DNA from: Armatimonadota bacterium | Lineage (GTDB): Bacteria; Armatimonadota; Fimbriimonadia; Fimbriimonadales; Fimbriimonadaceae | NCBI GenBank assembly: GCA_016125185.1 | Contig: WGMG01000006.1 | Location: 1,736,001 to 1,800,000, forward strand | Direction of reading: 5' to 3' | Length of the DNA: 64,000 bases | In this document: positions 16,725-24,645 of the stretch, one piece after another | How positions within the stretch are numbered: the stretch's first letter is position 1 | How the letters are laid out: each line of letters begins with the position of its first letter | Made by a program: the position numbers and the translations under genes | Notes under the pieces: generated by a model | Databases searched by the model: none | Told to the model about the DNA's origin: nothing | What the model saw: the letters and a program-made list of their open reading frames with translations, nothing else

Positions 16725-16881
16725 GGTGATTCTCCTTCGTCGCCATCGTACCACCCGTAAGGCAGCCTGGTTGATTTACCGATACATTTACTTATGCGAA
16801 ACCTACAAGTTCGTTAACAAAACACCTTTTTATCTACCTTCAATTCTAGCTTTAGGGCCAAAATTTGAACTTAGCGCCAAC

Positions 16882-16912
16882 ATTTTTACACTTTGTAAGA
16901 ATTTTGTAAGAA
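16882..16912 (-). promoter_or_regulatory. TTCTTAC direct repeat and -10 of the CE15 gene
   Basis: On the minus strand TTCTTAC (16912-16906), 4 bp, TTCTTAC (16901-16895), then TAAAAA at 16888-16883. The two heptamers are 11 bp apart, one helical turn, as in binding sites for OmpR/PhoB-type regulators. The predicted 5' UTR is about 150 nt. Confidence 0.5.
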
Positions 16913-16918
16913 TAGCCC

Positions 16919-16948
16919 TTGACAATGTATTTGCCTGCCTCGTATCAT
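16919..16948 (+). promoter_or_regulatory. Strong sigma-70 promoter for a small RNA
   Basis: TTGACA (16919-16924), 18-bp spacer, TATCAT (16943-16948). The -35 is a perfect consensus. Nothing downstream on this strand codes for a convincing protein. Confidence 0.65.
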
Positions 16949-16954
16949 TACCGA

Positions 16955-17067
16955 TACCGAAGCGGGACGCCCCCGGGGGAGAAACGAACACGAGGGGCCA
17001 AAGCAATCGGTGCAAGCCTTGGCGAGGGTCGCTTTAGCTCTCCTTTCAGCGCCCTCGCACTTTTTTT
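16955..17067 (+). ncRNA. Candidate small RNA, family not recognised
   Basis: About 113 nt between a consensus promoter and an intrinsic terminator. Visible pairing: ACCGAT (16950-16955) with ATCGGT (17005-17010) closing a domain that contains GCCCC/GGGGC; then the terminator stem. A purine-rich GGGGGAGAAACGAACACGA loop lies inside. It does not match tmRNA, RNase P, 6S or any riboswitch consensus I know. It ends 17 bp before the trpF stop codon on the opposite strand, so it is free-standing and not a leader. The start is uncertain by a few bases. Confidence 0.55.
17022..17067 (+). terminator. Rho-independent terminator
   Basis: GCGAGGG-T-CGCT (17022-17033) pairs with AGCG-CCCTCGC (17048-17058), an 11-bp stem with one bulge, followed by seven T (17061-17067). 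Confidence 0.85.
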
Positions 17068-17083
17068 GTCAAGGCACCAAACC

Positions 17084-17680
17084 CTACGCCTGCTTCGCGT
17101 TCTGAATAAAGTCCTTCAGCATCGCCGCATCTTTCAAACCTGGCTTCTCCTCGATCCCGCTCGACACGTCCACCATAAACGGACGCACCCGCCGCACCGC
17201 ATCGGCCACGTTGCCCGGGTTCAATCCGCCTGCCAAAATCACCGGCCGCTCCGCACACTGCACAAATTCCGACGCAAAATCCCAGTCGATCATCGCTCCC
17301 GTTCCACCGTACGCCCCATCCTTATAGGCATCCAAAAGCAGGGCTGATGAGTTGACCGTCAACTGCGCAAAGTCGGAAGCTTTTTGCCCGGGTCGGACCC
17401 GCAGAACATGAATCCGCTTGGTTGACGGCTCGGGATACTCTTCCCACTCCGACCCCTGCACCAAATCGAAGATGCCCGCAAAGGCCGGCTTATGCACCCG
17501 GCCAAACACCGCCACCTTGATCGGCACCGGCGGCAACACCTTTAGCCATTCCAGATCAAACTCGCTGATGCACCTCGGAGACGACGGCTCGTGGACAAAT
17601 CCCACCGCATCCGCCCCCAACTCGATGGCGAGCTCCGCATCCTTATAATTGGTCAGACCGCAAATTTTCACCCTCGTCAT
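17084..17680 (-). CDS. trpF: Phosphoribosylanthranilate isomerase
   Basis: 198 aa, (beta/alpha)8 barrel of standard length. Motifs: VKICGLTNYKDAELAIELGADAVGF at the start (catalytic Cys in KICG) and VILAGGLNPGNVADAV with SSGIEEKPGLKD near the end (phosphate-binding loop). It converts N-(5-phosphoribosyl)anthranilate to CdRP in tryptophan synthesis. It overlaps trpC by 4 bp and is the last gene of trpDCF. Confidence 0.96.
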   Translation of the reverse strand: MTRVKICGLTNYKDAELAIELGADAVGFVHEPSSPRCISEFDLEWLKVLPPVPIKVAVFGRVHKPAFAGIFDLVQGSEWEEYPEPSTKRIHVLRVRPGQKASDFAQLTVNSSALLLDAYKDGAYGGTGAMIDWDFASEFVQCAERPVILAGGLNPGNVADAVRRVRPFMVDVSSGIEEKPGLKDAAMLKDFIQNAKQA

Positions 17681-18462
17681 CGGCCCATTACCTCACGCAC
17701 CTTGGCCCCAATGTCGGGCGATCCGCAAAACGCCGTTCCAATCAGCACCGCGTCCGCGCCATAGCCAGCTACCCTCGCCACATCGTCGTGCGCATGCAGC
17801 GCGCTCTCGCTCACCTTAAAGATGTGATCGGGAATGAGGTTAATCAGTCTCCGAGTCGTCTCGATGTCCGTCTCAAAAGTCGAAAGGTCTCGATTGTTAA
17901 TTCCAATCAGATCTGGACTCAGACCAAGCGCAATCTCCGTTTCGGGCTCATTGTGGACTTCGACCAAAACATCCACGCCTCGCTCCTTCGCCGCATCAAA
18001 TAGCGACCGCAAGCGCTCGACCTCCAGTCCAGCCACAATCAGCAAAATGCAGTCCGCCCCCCAGACCAACGCCTCATCGATTTGGTATTCGTCGAAAATG
18101 AAGTCCTTCCGAAGCAGAGGGATATGAACTTCCTTTCGCACCGCCCGCAGATACTCCGGCGATCCCTTAAAGTAAGGCTCGTCGGTCAGCACCGACAAAC
18201 ACTCCGCCCCACTTGCCTCATAAGTCTTAGCGATCTCGACCGGGTTGAACTCTCCGTTGTAAATCTGCCCCTGCGACGGACTCGCCTGCTTCACCTCGGC
18301 GATCAACGCAGGCTTAGCCGGAGCATTCTGCAGTGCTTGCAAAAACCCGAGCCGGCGCGGACTATCCTTGGCGAAAGCCCGAAGCTCCGCCGGTGAAAGA
18401 ATCGACTTCGACCGCTCGACTTCGTCTCGCTTGGTCAAAAAAATCTTCTCAAGAATCGTCAA
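17677..18462 (-). CDS. trpC: Indole-3-glycerol phosphate synthase
   Basis: 261 aa. Motifs: LIAEVKQASPSQG (catalytic Lys and the phosphate-site SPS), LSVLTDEPYFKGS, LLRKDFIFDEYQI, GINNRDLSTFETD, and SESALHAHDDVARVAGYGADAVLIGTAF. It catalyses decarboxylation and ring closure of CdRP to indole-3-glycerol phosphate. Overlaps trpD and trpF by 4 bp each, so translation is probably coupled. Stand-alone, not fused to trpF. Confidence 0.97.
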   Translation of the reverse strand: MTILEKIFLTKRDEVERSKSILSPAELRAFAKDSPRRLGFLQALQNAPAKPALIAEVKQASPSQGQIYNGEFNPVEIAKTYEASGAECLSVLTDEPYFKGSPEYLRAVRKEVHIPLLRKDFIFDEYQIDEALVWGADCILLIVAGLEVERLRSLFDAAKERGVDVLVEVHNEPETEIALGLSPDLIGINNRDLSTFETDIETTRRLINLIPDHIFKVSESALHAHDDVARVAGYGADAVLIGTAFCGSPDIGAKVREVMGR

Positions 18463-19463
18463 GCGTCTTTCCTCAGATGCTCAAGCTTGTCGGCACCCTT
18501 GCCCGACCGCACCGTCTCACGCGCCAATTCATAGGCCGACGGCCAAGAGTCGGCCAGACCCGCCAACCGAATAGCCACCGCCGCGCTGGGCAAGACGGCA
18601 AGACACTTGTCGGAGTCGACCTCGGTCACCGCTCGGATCAGCATGTTGCCATTCTCGATTGACGTTTCCGCCGACAACAACGCCGAGAAATCGACCGGCT
18701 TTGCCCCAAATGTCGCCGGAGTCCACTCCTCTCGTCGCATCTCGCCGTTCTCGATGACCCGAACCTGCGTCGTGCTGATCGGCGAAATCTCATCCAGCCC
18801 CGGCTCGCCATGCACCACAATCGAAAACTCCGACTCTAGTCGCAAGAGCGTCTCCCCTACGATATTCAGGAGCGCCGGGTCCCACACGCCGACGATTTGT
18901 CGCCGGGCCGCCGCCGGATTCAACAGGGGGCCAAGAATGTTGAACACCGTGCGAAAAGGCAATTCCTTGCGAATTGGCGCAACCCGCGCCGCCGTCGGAT
19001 GAAACTTCGGCGCAAAAAGGAAGGCAAAGCCCAAGTGCTCTAGTCGCCTAGTGGCAATCTCCGGCCCTTCACAGATCGGAACCCCGATCGCTTCCAGCAC
19101 GTCGGCGCTCCCAAATCGACCCGTCACCGCTCGATTGCCGTGCTTGGCCACCACGGCACCCGCCGCCGCTGCGATGATCGCCGCCGCCGTCGAGACGTTA
19201 AACGACGACACGCCTCCGCCCGTCCCACAGGTGTCGATATGGTTATCGACGTGGCATGGCACCGGCACTGCGTCCTCTCGGAGTCGCTGAGCAAAGCCCG
19301 CCAATTCATCGGCCTGAATCCCCTTCACCGCCAAAGCCGTCAAGAAGGCGGAAATCTGTGCGGGAGTTCCTTCGCTAACGATCGCTCCGATCAAGACGTT
19401 GGCTTCCGGCATGGTGAGATTCTCCCGGAGGACAATCTTGTGGAGGAGCGTCGCTTGGTCCAT
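18459..19463 (-). CDS. trpD: Anthranilate phosphoribosyltransferase
   Basis: 334 aa, stand-alone. PRPP-binding DTCGTGGG is followed by SSFNVST; anthranilate/PRPP contact KHGNRAVTG; GSADVLEAIGV; and FAPKFHPTAARVAPIRKEL. Two consensus positions differ: the usual GTGGDG is GTGGGV, and the usual KHGNRxxSS is KHGNRAVTG. The barrel residues otherwise look intact, so it is probably active. First gene of trpDCF; trpE/G and trpB/A are not in the window. Only 52 bp separate it from divergent nuoA. Confidence 0.95.
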   Translation of the reverse strand: MDQATLLHKIVLRENLTMPEANVLIGAIVSEGTPAQISAFLTALAVKGIQADELAGFAQRLREDAVPVPCHVDNHIDTCGTGGGVSSFNVSTAAAIIAAAAGAVVAKHGNRAVTGRFGSADVLEAIGVPICEGPEIATRRLEHLGFAFLFAPKFHPTAARVAPIRKELPFRTVFNILGPLLNPAAARRQIVGVWDPALLNIVGETLLRLESEFSIVVHGEPGLDEISPISTTQVRVIENGEMRREEWTPATFGAKPVDFSALLSAETSIENGNMLIRAVTEVDSDKCLAVLPSAAVAIRLAGLADSWPSAYELARETVRSGKGADKLEHLRKDA

Positions 19464-19473
19464 CGTTCAATTC

Positions 19474-19479
19474 ATTATC
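19474..19479 (-). promoter_or_regulatory. -10 hexamer of the trpDCF promoter
   Basis: GATAAT on the minus strand, 10 bp before the trpD ATG. This predicts a leader of about 3 nt, with no room for a trp attenuator or Shine-Dalgarno sequence. Confidence 0.4.
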
Positions 19480-19501
19480 CACTTCTGACGCGGACATTGG
19501 G

Positions 19502-19507
19502 TATCTT
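19502..19507 (+). promoter_or_regulatory. -10 hexamer, probable leaderless nuoA promoter
   Basis: TATCTT lies 8 bp before the nuoA ATG (19516). No Shine-Dalgarno sequence. Confidence 0.4.
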
Positions 19508-19515
19508 TTCCTCTA

Positions 19516-19929
19516 ATGGGACCGTATCTCGGCATACTCGCACTGATGGGCCTGGCCGCAACGCTTTGCGTGGTTTTCGCCACCATCAGTTGGGTTCTCG
19601 GTCCAAAGCGAATCACCTCCTATAAGAGTGCCCCCTATGAGTGCGGTGTAGCTCCCGTCGGCGACGCCCGCGAGCGATTCCCAATCAAGTTCTATCTGGT
19701 CGCCATTGTCTTCATCCTGTTCGACATTGAAGTCGTCTTCCTCTGGGCTTGGTTCACCGTCTATAAGAATGCGTCGGTTGACTTCATCCAGGCCAGCTTC
19801 ATCGAGTTCATGACCTATATGGCCACCTGGATTCTCGCCTACGCCTACATCATTCGGGTTGGCGCGATCGATTGGGAAGAAGAAGCCGAACTCGCCCTCG
19901 CCGAAAAGCTCGAACGGGAGGTTGCCTAA
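19516..19929 (+). CDS. nuoA: NADH-quinone oxidoreductase subunit A
   Basis: 137 aa with three transmembrane helices. Conserved NuoA blocks are KSAPYECGVAPVGDARERFPIKFYL and ILFDIEVVFLWAW. Membrane subunit of complex I near the quinone site. The next gene, nuoC, starts at the base after the stop (19930), so the two are one transcription unit. The usual nuoB between A and C is absent. Confidence 0.96.
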   Translation: MGPYLGILALMGLAATLCVVFATISWVLGPKRITSYKSAPYECGVAPVGDARERFPIKFYLVAIVFILFDIEVVFLWAWFTVYKNASVDFIQASFIEFMTYMATWILAYAYIIRVGAIDWEEEAELALAEKLEREVA

Positions 19930-20541
19930 ATGTCCGAAGAAACCACCGAAGCTCCAGTCGAAACGCCAGCGCCAGCCGAAGCTGTAGCACTCGGGGATAA
20001 GCTCCTCAAGTCCACTGAAAAGAACGGTGATCTCTATTTGTGCGTATCCAAAGAGAATCTGCTGGATGCTTTGCGGACCCTGAAGGAAAGCGCCGACCTC
20101 CAATACACCTTCTTTAGTGAATGTGTCGGCGTCGATTACTCGACCTGGACGCACGAACGCGATCTCGACGGTCGCTTCGAAGTGATCTACAATTTGATCT
20201 CCGTCAAACTTAACCGACGGGTCTTCGTCAAGACGTCGGTTAACGACGGCGAATCCATCCCGACCGCAAAGCACATTTTCCTAGGTGCCGAATATCCCGA
20301 GAAAGAAATCGGCGACATGTACGGGATCGTGTTCGCAGGCAACGGACTGGCTCCTGGCAGTCGATTCATGCTCCCTGATGACTGGGTTGGCTTCCCGCTC
20401 CGCAAAGAATATCCGCTTGGCGGCGAAGACGTTTTGTTCGACAAAGGCGACCGTGGCCCCGCGGTCGAAGACAAGCAATCGCCCCATGCCGGCGAGAGCT
20501 TTGAAGGCAAAACCGGGACTCAAGACGTCAGCGGACGCTGA
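19930..20541 (+). CDS. nuoC: NADH-quinone oxidoreductase subunit C
   Basis: 203 aa. An acidic, alanine/proline-rich N-terminal extension (about 1-25) precedes the 30-kDa subunit fold: FSECVGVDYSTW, FEVIYNLISVKLNRRVFVKT, FLGAEYPEKEIGDMYGI and the signature DDWVGFPLRKEYPL. It belongs to the hydrophilic arm of complex I. It follows nuoA directly and is followed by an intrinsic terminator rather than nuoD, which lies 2.1 kb downstream as a separate gene. Confidence 0.95.
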   Translation: MSEETTEAPVETPAPAEAVALGDKLLKSTEKNGDLYLCVSKENLLDALRTLKESADLQYTFFSECVGVDYSTWTHERDLDGRFEVIYNLISVKLNRRVFVKTSVNDGESIPTAKHIFLGAEYPEKEIGDMYGIVFAGNGLAPGSRFMLPDDWVGFPLRKEYPLGGEDVLFDKGDRGPAVEDKQSPHAGESFEGKTGTQDVSGR

Positions 20542-20568
20542 GGAATCTCAGATCAAACGTTAAATCAT

Positions 20569-20598
20569 GTCCAAAGGACCGGTATTTTTGGACTTTTT
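20569..20598 (+). terminator. Intrinsic terminator after nuoAC
   Basis: GTCCAAA (20569-20575) pairs with TTTGGAC (20587-20593), followed by five T. Confidence 0.6.
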
Positions 20599-20608
20599 AA
20601 CAAAATCC

Positions 20609-20637
20609 TTGTATTTGAGCACGATTTTTGCTAAGAT
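20609..20637 (+). promoter_or_regulatory. Promoter of the pilin gene
   Basis: TTGTAT (20609-20614), 17-bp spacer, TAAGAT (20632-20637). This predicts a 5' UTR of about 100 nt; AGGA lies 7 bp before the ATG at 20746. Confidence 0.6.
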
Positions 20638-20745
20638 TCATACAACAGCGAGTCTCCATCTGAACCGATGGCGTGCGTCAAGGTTAAGACGGATTCAGAC
20701 AAACTGGGAAAGTATTGCTTTCCAGCATTTATTTAGGAACACATC

Positions 20746-21609
20746 ATGAAAAAAGCGTTTACGCTCATTGAACTGTTGGTTGTCATCGCGATCATCGCGA
20801 TCCTGGCAGCGATCCTCTTCCCTGTCTTCGCACAGGCTAAGGAAGCAGCCAAGAAGACGGCTGACCTCTCCAACGTGAAGCAGATCGGTACCGCTGCGGC
20901 TATCTACCTGTCGGACAACGACGACCTGTTCCCGCTTCAGTCCGGTCAGAGCCTGACTGGCGTCTGGGGTCACAACTACAACAAGTACGTTCCGGCTGAC
21001 TGGACGACCACGCCGACCCCGGCCGAGCGACTTCAGTACTCTCAGGGCTTCTTCATGAACACGATTCAGCCGTACACGAAGAACTACGACATGCTGTCCA
21101 TGCCGGGCGCAAGCGTCGTTGAGTACGCAGCTACTCTTCCGATCGCCGCTGGCAAGAAGAAGGAAACCACCAACTACGCCTATAACGGCATGCTCACCGC
21201 CTACAGCTCCACGGCTATTGCCGACGTTGCTAAACTTCCGTTCCTGACGGGCGCTAACGGTAAGGATGCTGGTAAGGGTTGGGGCTTCGCGAACCCGGCT
21301 CTTGACTGTAGCACAGCTAACGCAAGTTGCACCTATGTTCCGTGCGGCGGTACTGGCAACGGTGCTTACGGCTACATGTACACTACGTACAACGGCAGCA
21401 GCTACTGGGCATACAGCCGAGGCCAGAACTGGGCCTTCGCCGATACCCACGGCAAGTTCCGCCGAGTTGGCGCGACCGCTTCGCCTGGCGCTACCGACTG
21501 GCGAACCGACCCGTGGACGGGCTACGATGCTTCTGGTCACGCTGGTTCCTACTGGTGGGACGGTTGCCACCCGTGGCTGTTCCGACCGGACTACGACTTC
21601 AGCATCTAA
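20746..21609 (+). CDS. Type II/IV pilin-like protein (DUF1559-like, N-methylation site)
   Basis: 287 aa. Class III signal with a prepilin peptidase site: short basic leader [10 protein letters not shown] with Glu5 of the mature part, and a hydrophobic helix [20 protein letters not shown]. The next block [28 protein letters not shown] is typical of the large pseudopilin families of Planctomycetes and Armatimonadota. The mature domain is rich in G, S, Y and W. It is flanked by its own promoter and a strong terminator, so it is probably an abundant monocistronic surface or secretion pilin. It interrupts the nuo genes without being related to them. Confidence 0.9.
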   Translation: MKKAFTLIELLVVIAIIAILAAILFPVFAQAKEAAKKTADLSNVKQIGTAAAIYLSDNDDLFPLQSGQSLTGVWGHNYNKYVPADWTTTPTPAERLQYSQGFFMNTIQPYTKNYDMLSMPGASVVEYAATLPIAAGKKKETTNYAYNGMLTAYSSTAIADVAKLPFLTGANGKDAGKGWGFANPALDCSTANASCTYVPCGGTGNGAYGYMYTTYNGSSYWAYSRGQNWAFADTHGKFRRVGATASPGATDWRTDPWTGYDASGHAGSYWWDGCHPWLFRPDYDFSI

Positions 21610-21630
21610 GTCGAATCGCCACTTAAATGT

Positions 21631-21660
21631 AAGCTCCACCGATTTCGGTGGAGCTTATTT
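21631..21660 (+). terminator. Intrinsic terminator after the pilin gene
   Basis: Perfect 12-bp stem AAGCTCCACCGA/TCGGTGGAGCTT (21631-21656) with a 2-base loop, then ATTT. Confidence 0.85.
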
Positions 21661-21687
21661 CATTTGACGAACCAACCACTAAACTAG

Positions 21688-21693
21688 TAAAAT
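21688..21693 (+). promoter_or_regulatory. -10 hexamer, probable leaderless promoter
   Basis: TAAAAT lies 7 bp before the ATG at 21701, with no Shine-Dalgarno sequence. Confidence 0.45.
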
Positions 21694-21700
21694 TACCAAC

Positions 21701-21883
21701 ATGAGAAAAGCAATTCTCTTCGCATTTGTTCTGTCACTGATCGGCGGCGTGATGGCAGGCTGTAGCGGCGGCGACGATGGCAGCAAAGATGCCGTTAACT
21801 CCTCCTCGACGGTGAAAGCCGATACGACCAAGCCCGCGTCGAAGACCAATCCGGGTAGTGTGGCGCCAGATACGCCTCTCTAG
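21701..21883 (+). CDS. Small lipoprotein
   Basis: 60 aa. A signal peptide ends in the lipobox VMAGC (Cys20), giving a 41-residue mature lipoprotein rich in G, D, S, T and P with no fold I recognise. It has its own leaderless-type promoter and a strong terminator, so it looks like a real monocistronic gene despite its size. The composition resembles small entericidin-like or spacer lipoproteins, but no homology is claimed. Confidence 0.7.
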   Translation: MRKAILFAFVLSLIGGVMAGCSGGDDGSKDAVNSSSTVKADTTKPASKTNPGSVAPDTPL

Positions 21884-21902
21884 TTTCTTACGATTTAAGT
21901 TC

Positions 21903-21934
21903 CAGCCTCTCCTTCAAGAAGGAGAGGCTGTTTT
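21903..21934 (+). terminator. Intrinsic terminator after the small lipoprotein
   Basis: CAGCCTCTCCTTC/GAAGGAGAGGCTG (21903-21930), 13-bp perfect stem with a 2-base loop, then TTTT. Confidence 0.85.
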
Positions 21935-21953
21935 CATGTTAATATATGGAACT

Positions 21954-22598
21954 ATGAAGTTTCATCTTCTTTCGTTGGCAGTCGTGTCCATGATCTTGGT
22001 CGGATGCGGCAAGGGGGATGACTCCGATCAGCCGGAAGCGAACAATGCTCCCAAGAAGTCTCCTGGCTATTCGCGAATCGTCAACCTGACAAATGGTGAC
22101 GTGGATCTCTACTCAAAGAATCGAAAGGTCTGCTCGACCGTCCACACAATGGAAGCCTCCGAGCTACTTCCCATCGGCCTCAATGAACAGACCCTGAGGA
22201 TTGTGCCAACCAGCGGCAAGGAATTCGAGGTCAAAACCACCCTCGAAGCGGATAAAGGCGTCTCTATCATCCTCATGCCCGACGGGAAGACGACCAAGCT
22301 CATCGAAAACGAGCTAAGATACGCTTCCAGCGAAACCAACACCCACATGGTCCCCGTCGAAGCCGGCGGCAAGATGCCCTCAAGCGCGAAAATTGACGAT
22401 AAGAGCTACCCCATCAAGGACTCCTACATCAACTTGAGCCAAGGACAGGTCACGTTCCCCGATCAGACATCGTTCAATGTCAGCGATCGCATCGGCTTCT
22501 CCCTGTTCGTAGCCGCCACGCCAAGCGGCGTCCACTACATCATGGGCAAGAACGCCAGCGATCGCAAACCATCCGGATCGGGCTTGTCGGCCAACTAA
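21954..22598 (+). CDS. Lipoprotein, hypothetical
   Basis: 214 aa from the ATG at 21954; an ATG 6 codons earlier (21936) is possible but lies in the terminator tail. Signal peptide with lipobox ILVGC, then a charged linker (GKGDDSDQPEANNAPKK). The remainder is beta-rich and opens with YSRIVNLTNGDVDLYSKNRKV, resembling envelope DUF4397-like or surface-exposed beta domains, but I cannot place it in a family. It ends 32 bp before nuoD. Confidence 0.7.
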   Translation: MKFHLLSLAVVSMILVGCGKGDDSDQPEANNAPKKSPGYSRIVNLTNGDVDLYSKNRKVCSTVHTMEASELLPIGLNEQTLRIVPTSGKEFEVKTTLEADKGVSIILMPDGKTTKLIENELRYASSETNTHMVPVEAGGKMPSSAKIDDKSYPIKDSYINLSQGQVTFPDQTSFNVSDRIGFSLFVAATPSGVHYIMGKNASDRKPSGSGLSAN

Positions 22599-22617
22599 GA
22601 ATCAAACTGGAATCGGC

Positions 22618-22623
22618 TAAACT
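22618..22623 (+). promoter_or_regulatory. -10 hexamer, probable leaderless nuoD promoter
   Basis: TAAACT lies 7 bp before the nuoD ATG, so nuoD appears to have its own promoter apart from nuoAC. Confidence 0.45.
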
Positions 22624-22630
22624 TTAAGTA

Positions 22631-23848
22631 ATGTCAGAACAGACTTTCATGCCGTCCACCGAGACGATCTTCGAGCGTGTTGGCGAGAACACGATGATCG
22701 TCAACATGGGCCCGCAGCACCCGTCGACGCACGGAGTGTTGCGGGTAATCACCGAGTTGGACGGCGAGAATATTGTTCAGTGCAAGTGTGTCATCGGCTA
22801 CTTGCACACCGGCATGGAAAAAGAAGCCGAGTACCAGCAGTACAACAAGTGTGTGGTCATGACCGACCGCATGGACTACCTCAACGCTAACGGCAATAAC
22901 CTCGCCCACGCCTTGGCCGTTGAGAAACTGCTCCAGTGCGATATACCCAAACGCGCACAGTACCTTCGTGTCATCCTCGCCGAGCTCAGCCGCGTCGCCT
23001 CCCACCTCGTATGGCTGGGCACCCACGCGCTCGACCTTGGCGCGATGACGCCGTTCTTCTACGCCTTCCAGCAACGCGAACTCATCCTCGACATGTTCGA
23101 GATGTTCAGCGGCGTTCGCATGATGCCATCCTGGATCGTCCCTGGCGGTCTCCGTGGCGACATGCCTGCTGAATTCGAGTCTCGCCTGCGAACCTTTCTC
23201 AAAGGCTTTGGCAAGGAGCTAGAAACCCTTGAGGGGCTTCTCTCCGAAAACCCCATTTTCAAGGAGCGCACGTTCGACGTCGGCATCCTCTCCGCCGAAG
23301 ATGCCCTCAACCTCGGTTGTTCCGGCCCTATCCTCCGCGCTAGCGGCGTCGCATGGGATCTCCGCAAGGACATGCCATACAGCAGCTACGACGACTTCGA
23401 TTTCGGGGTACCCGTTGGCAAGACTGGCGATGTGTATGACCGCTATCTCGTCCGCGTCATGGAGATGAAGGAAAGCTGCCGCATCATCCAGCAGGCCATC
23501 GACGGACTACCGGAGGGCGCATTCCGCACCAGTGACCGCAAGATTTCTCCTCCCCCGCGCGAAGAGCTCGACACCTCGATGGAGTCGCTCATCCACCACT
23601 TTAAGCTGTACACGGAAGGCTACCGGCCGGCCGTCGGCGAAGCCTACGCCGCCGTCGAAGGCTCGAAAGGCGAACTGGGCTTCTATGTCGTCTCCGATGG
23701 CACCAACCGCCCGTACCGTTGGCACGAACGCCCTTCCAGCTTCATGAACCTGAAGTCGCTGGAAGTCCTCGCGGTTGGAAGAATGATCGCCGACCTCATC
23801 GCGATCATCGGCTCAATCGACATCGTCCTTGGCGAAATCGATCGCTAA
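22631..23848 (+). CDS. nuoD: NADH-quinone oxidoreductase subunit D
   Basis: 405 aa, standard length. NMGPQHPSTHGVLR at the start, IGYLHTGMEKEAEYQQYNK and DRMDYLNANGNN identify the 49-kDa subunit; the C-terminus DIVLGEIDR matches the family ending. It forms the quinone pocket with NuoB. It is separated from nuoC by a terminator, a pilin and two lipoprotein genes, and no nuoE-N follow, so the complex I genes are scattered. Confidence 0.97.
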   Translation: MSEQTFMPSTETIFERVGENTMIVNMGPQHPSTHGVLRVITELDGENIVQCKCVIGYLHTGMEKEAEYQQYNKCVVMTDRMDYLNANGNNLAHALAVEKLLQCDIPKRAQYLRVILAELSRVASHLVWLGTHALDLGAMTPFFYAFQQRELILDMFEMFSGVRMMPSWIVPGGLRGDMPAEFESRLRTFLKGFGKELETLEGLLSENPIFKERTFDVGILSAEDALNLGCSGPILRASGVAWDLRKDMPYSSYDDFDFGVPVGKTGDVYDRYLVRVMEMKESCRIIQQAIDGLPEGAFRTSDRKISPPPREELDTSMESLIHHFKLYTEGYRPAVGEAYAAVEGSKGELGFYVVSDGTNRPYRWHERPSSFMNLKSLEVLAVGRMIADLIAIIGSIDIVLGEIDR

Positions 23849-23904
23849 TACTTCGACAGCTTTGAAAACCGTCAGGTCGTCCGTTTGAATCTCGACCCGG
23901 CAGG

Positions 23905-23961
23905 GTCGCTTAAGGTAGCCAGGGTGTCGAAGCAAAGCGAAGACCCCTGGCCAGCTACGTA
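23905..23961. repeat. Imperfect hairpin repeat after nuoD
   Basis: GTAGCCAGGG (23915-23924) faces CCCTGGCCAGCTAC (23945-23958) with a 4-base insertion. The loop GAAGCAAAGCGAAGACCC resembles pieces of the mosaic elements at 32130 and 61570. It may also end transcription of both convergent genes. Confidence 0.45.
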
Positions 23962-23998
23962 GAGACCAGAGCCTCCTTGGTGGCCCAGCAGGACACTC

Positions 23999-24643
23999 TT
24001 AATAGTAGTTGTTACTCGTATCGACCGCCTTATCGATCCAGTCGGCCGCAAACTTCTTCATCTTGTCCACGTCTCGCGTGCCCATCGGCATGATGCGCAC
24101 AAAAGCGCCCTCATCGTCCTTGCCCATATGCTTCAGCTTGTACGTGAACATGTCCCACTTCAGCTTCGCCATGTCGGCATAATAGCCCTGGGTCGTCTTC
24201 AAAAAGTACATTGCCGTCCGCTTGTCGCCGCCCTGAGCCATGTCGAACAGCGTGATCGGCACCGTGCCGCGCGTCTTCGTCTCGATCTTGTCGATGCGCT
24301 GGTTGGTCAACTCCCAACCCTGCGCCCGAAGGCAAACCTGCGGGTCATGAAAGCTTTCCTTTCGATGGCTGGCAATCACGACCACGTCATAGCTTTCCGG
24401 ACCGTCCACAAACGTCCGAGCCACAATCCCCCACGGCTGAAGAATCTGATAGTTTGATTCGTTCATCACGTAAGAGCAGTACTGTCCTTCGGCCAGTTGC
24501 GCCGTAAAGTGGTCGACCTTGGTCGGCAACATATCCGCAATCTGCTTCTCCGTGCGCTCAACCTGCTTAGCCCGCGGCGCAAAGTTAAGGGTCGCCCCTG
24601 TAGCCAAAAAGAGGCCGCAGAGAATGCCGAGTTTCTTGGTCAT
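23999..24643 (-). CDS. EpsI-family (DUF3485) protein, exosortase-associated
   Basis: 214 aa from the ATG at 24643; GGAAAGG precedes it, and it starts 2 bp after the exosortase stop (upstream alternatives at 24658 and 24724 overlap that gene). N-terminal hydrophobic segment (LGILCGLFLATGATLNF). The EpsI hallmark is present: YDVVVIASHRKESFHDPQVCLRAQGWE, with the conserved HDPxxCL motif. EpsI-type proteins accompany exosortases in exopolysaccharide and PEP-CTERM loci and act in the periplasm; the exact reaction is unknown. Confidence 0.85.
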   Translation of the reverse strand: MTKKLGILCGLFLATGATLNFAPRAKQVERTEKQIADMLPTKVDHFTAQLAEGQYCSYVMNESNYQILQPWGIVARTFVDGPESYDVVVIASHRKESFHDPQVCLRAQGWELTNQRIDKIETKTRGTVPITLFDMAQGGDKRTAMYFLKTTQGYYADMAKLKWDMFTYKLKHMGKDDEGAFVRIMPMGTRDVDKMKKFAADWIDKAVDTSNNYY

Positions 24644-24645
24644 AG

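Noticed and set aside
16955-17067. Small RNA as a c-di-GMP, SAM or cobalamin riboswitch
   Set aside because: Short matches such as GGGACGC and GGTGCAA are present, but the conserved cores of these classes are not, and no gene follows.
19513-20274. 253-codon minus-strand ORF opposite nuoA/nuoC
   Set aside because: It spans two recognised genes on the other strand, including a stop-start junction.
20569-22630. Pilin and lipoprotein genes between nuoC and nuoD as a horizontally acquired island
   Set aside because: Each has its own promoter and terminator, but there are no repeats, integrase or composition shift at the borders.
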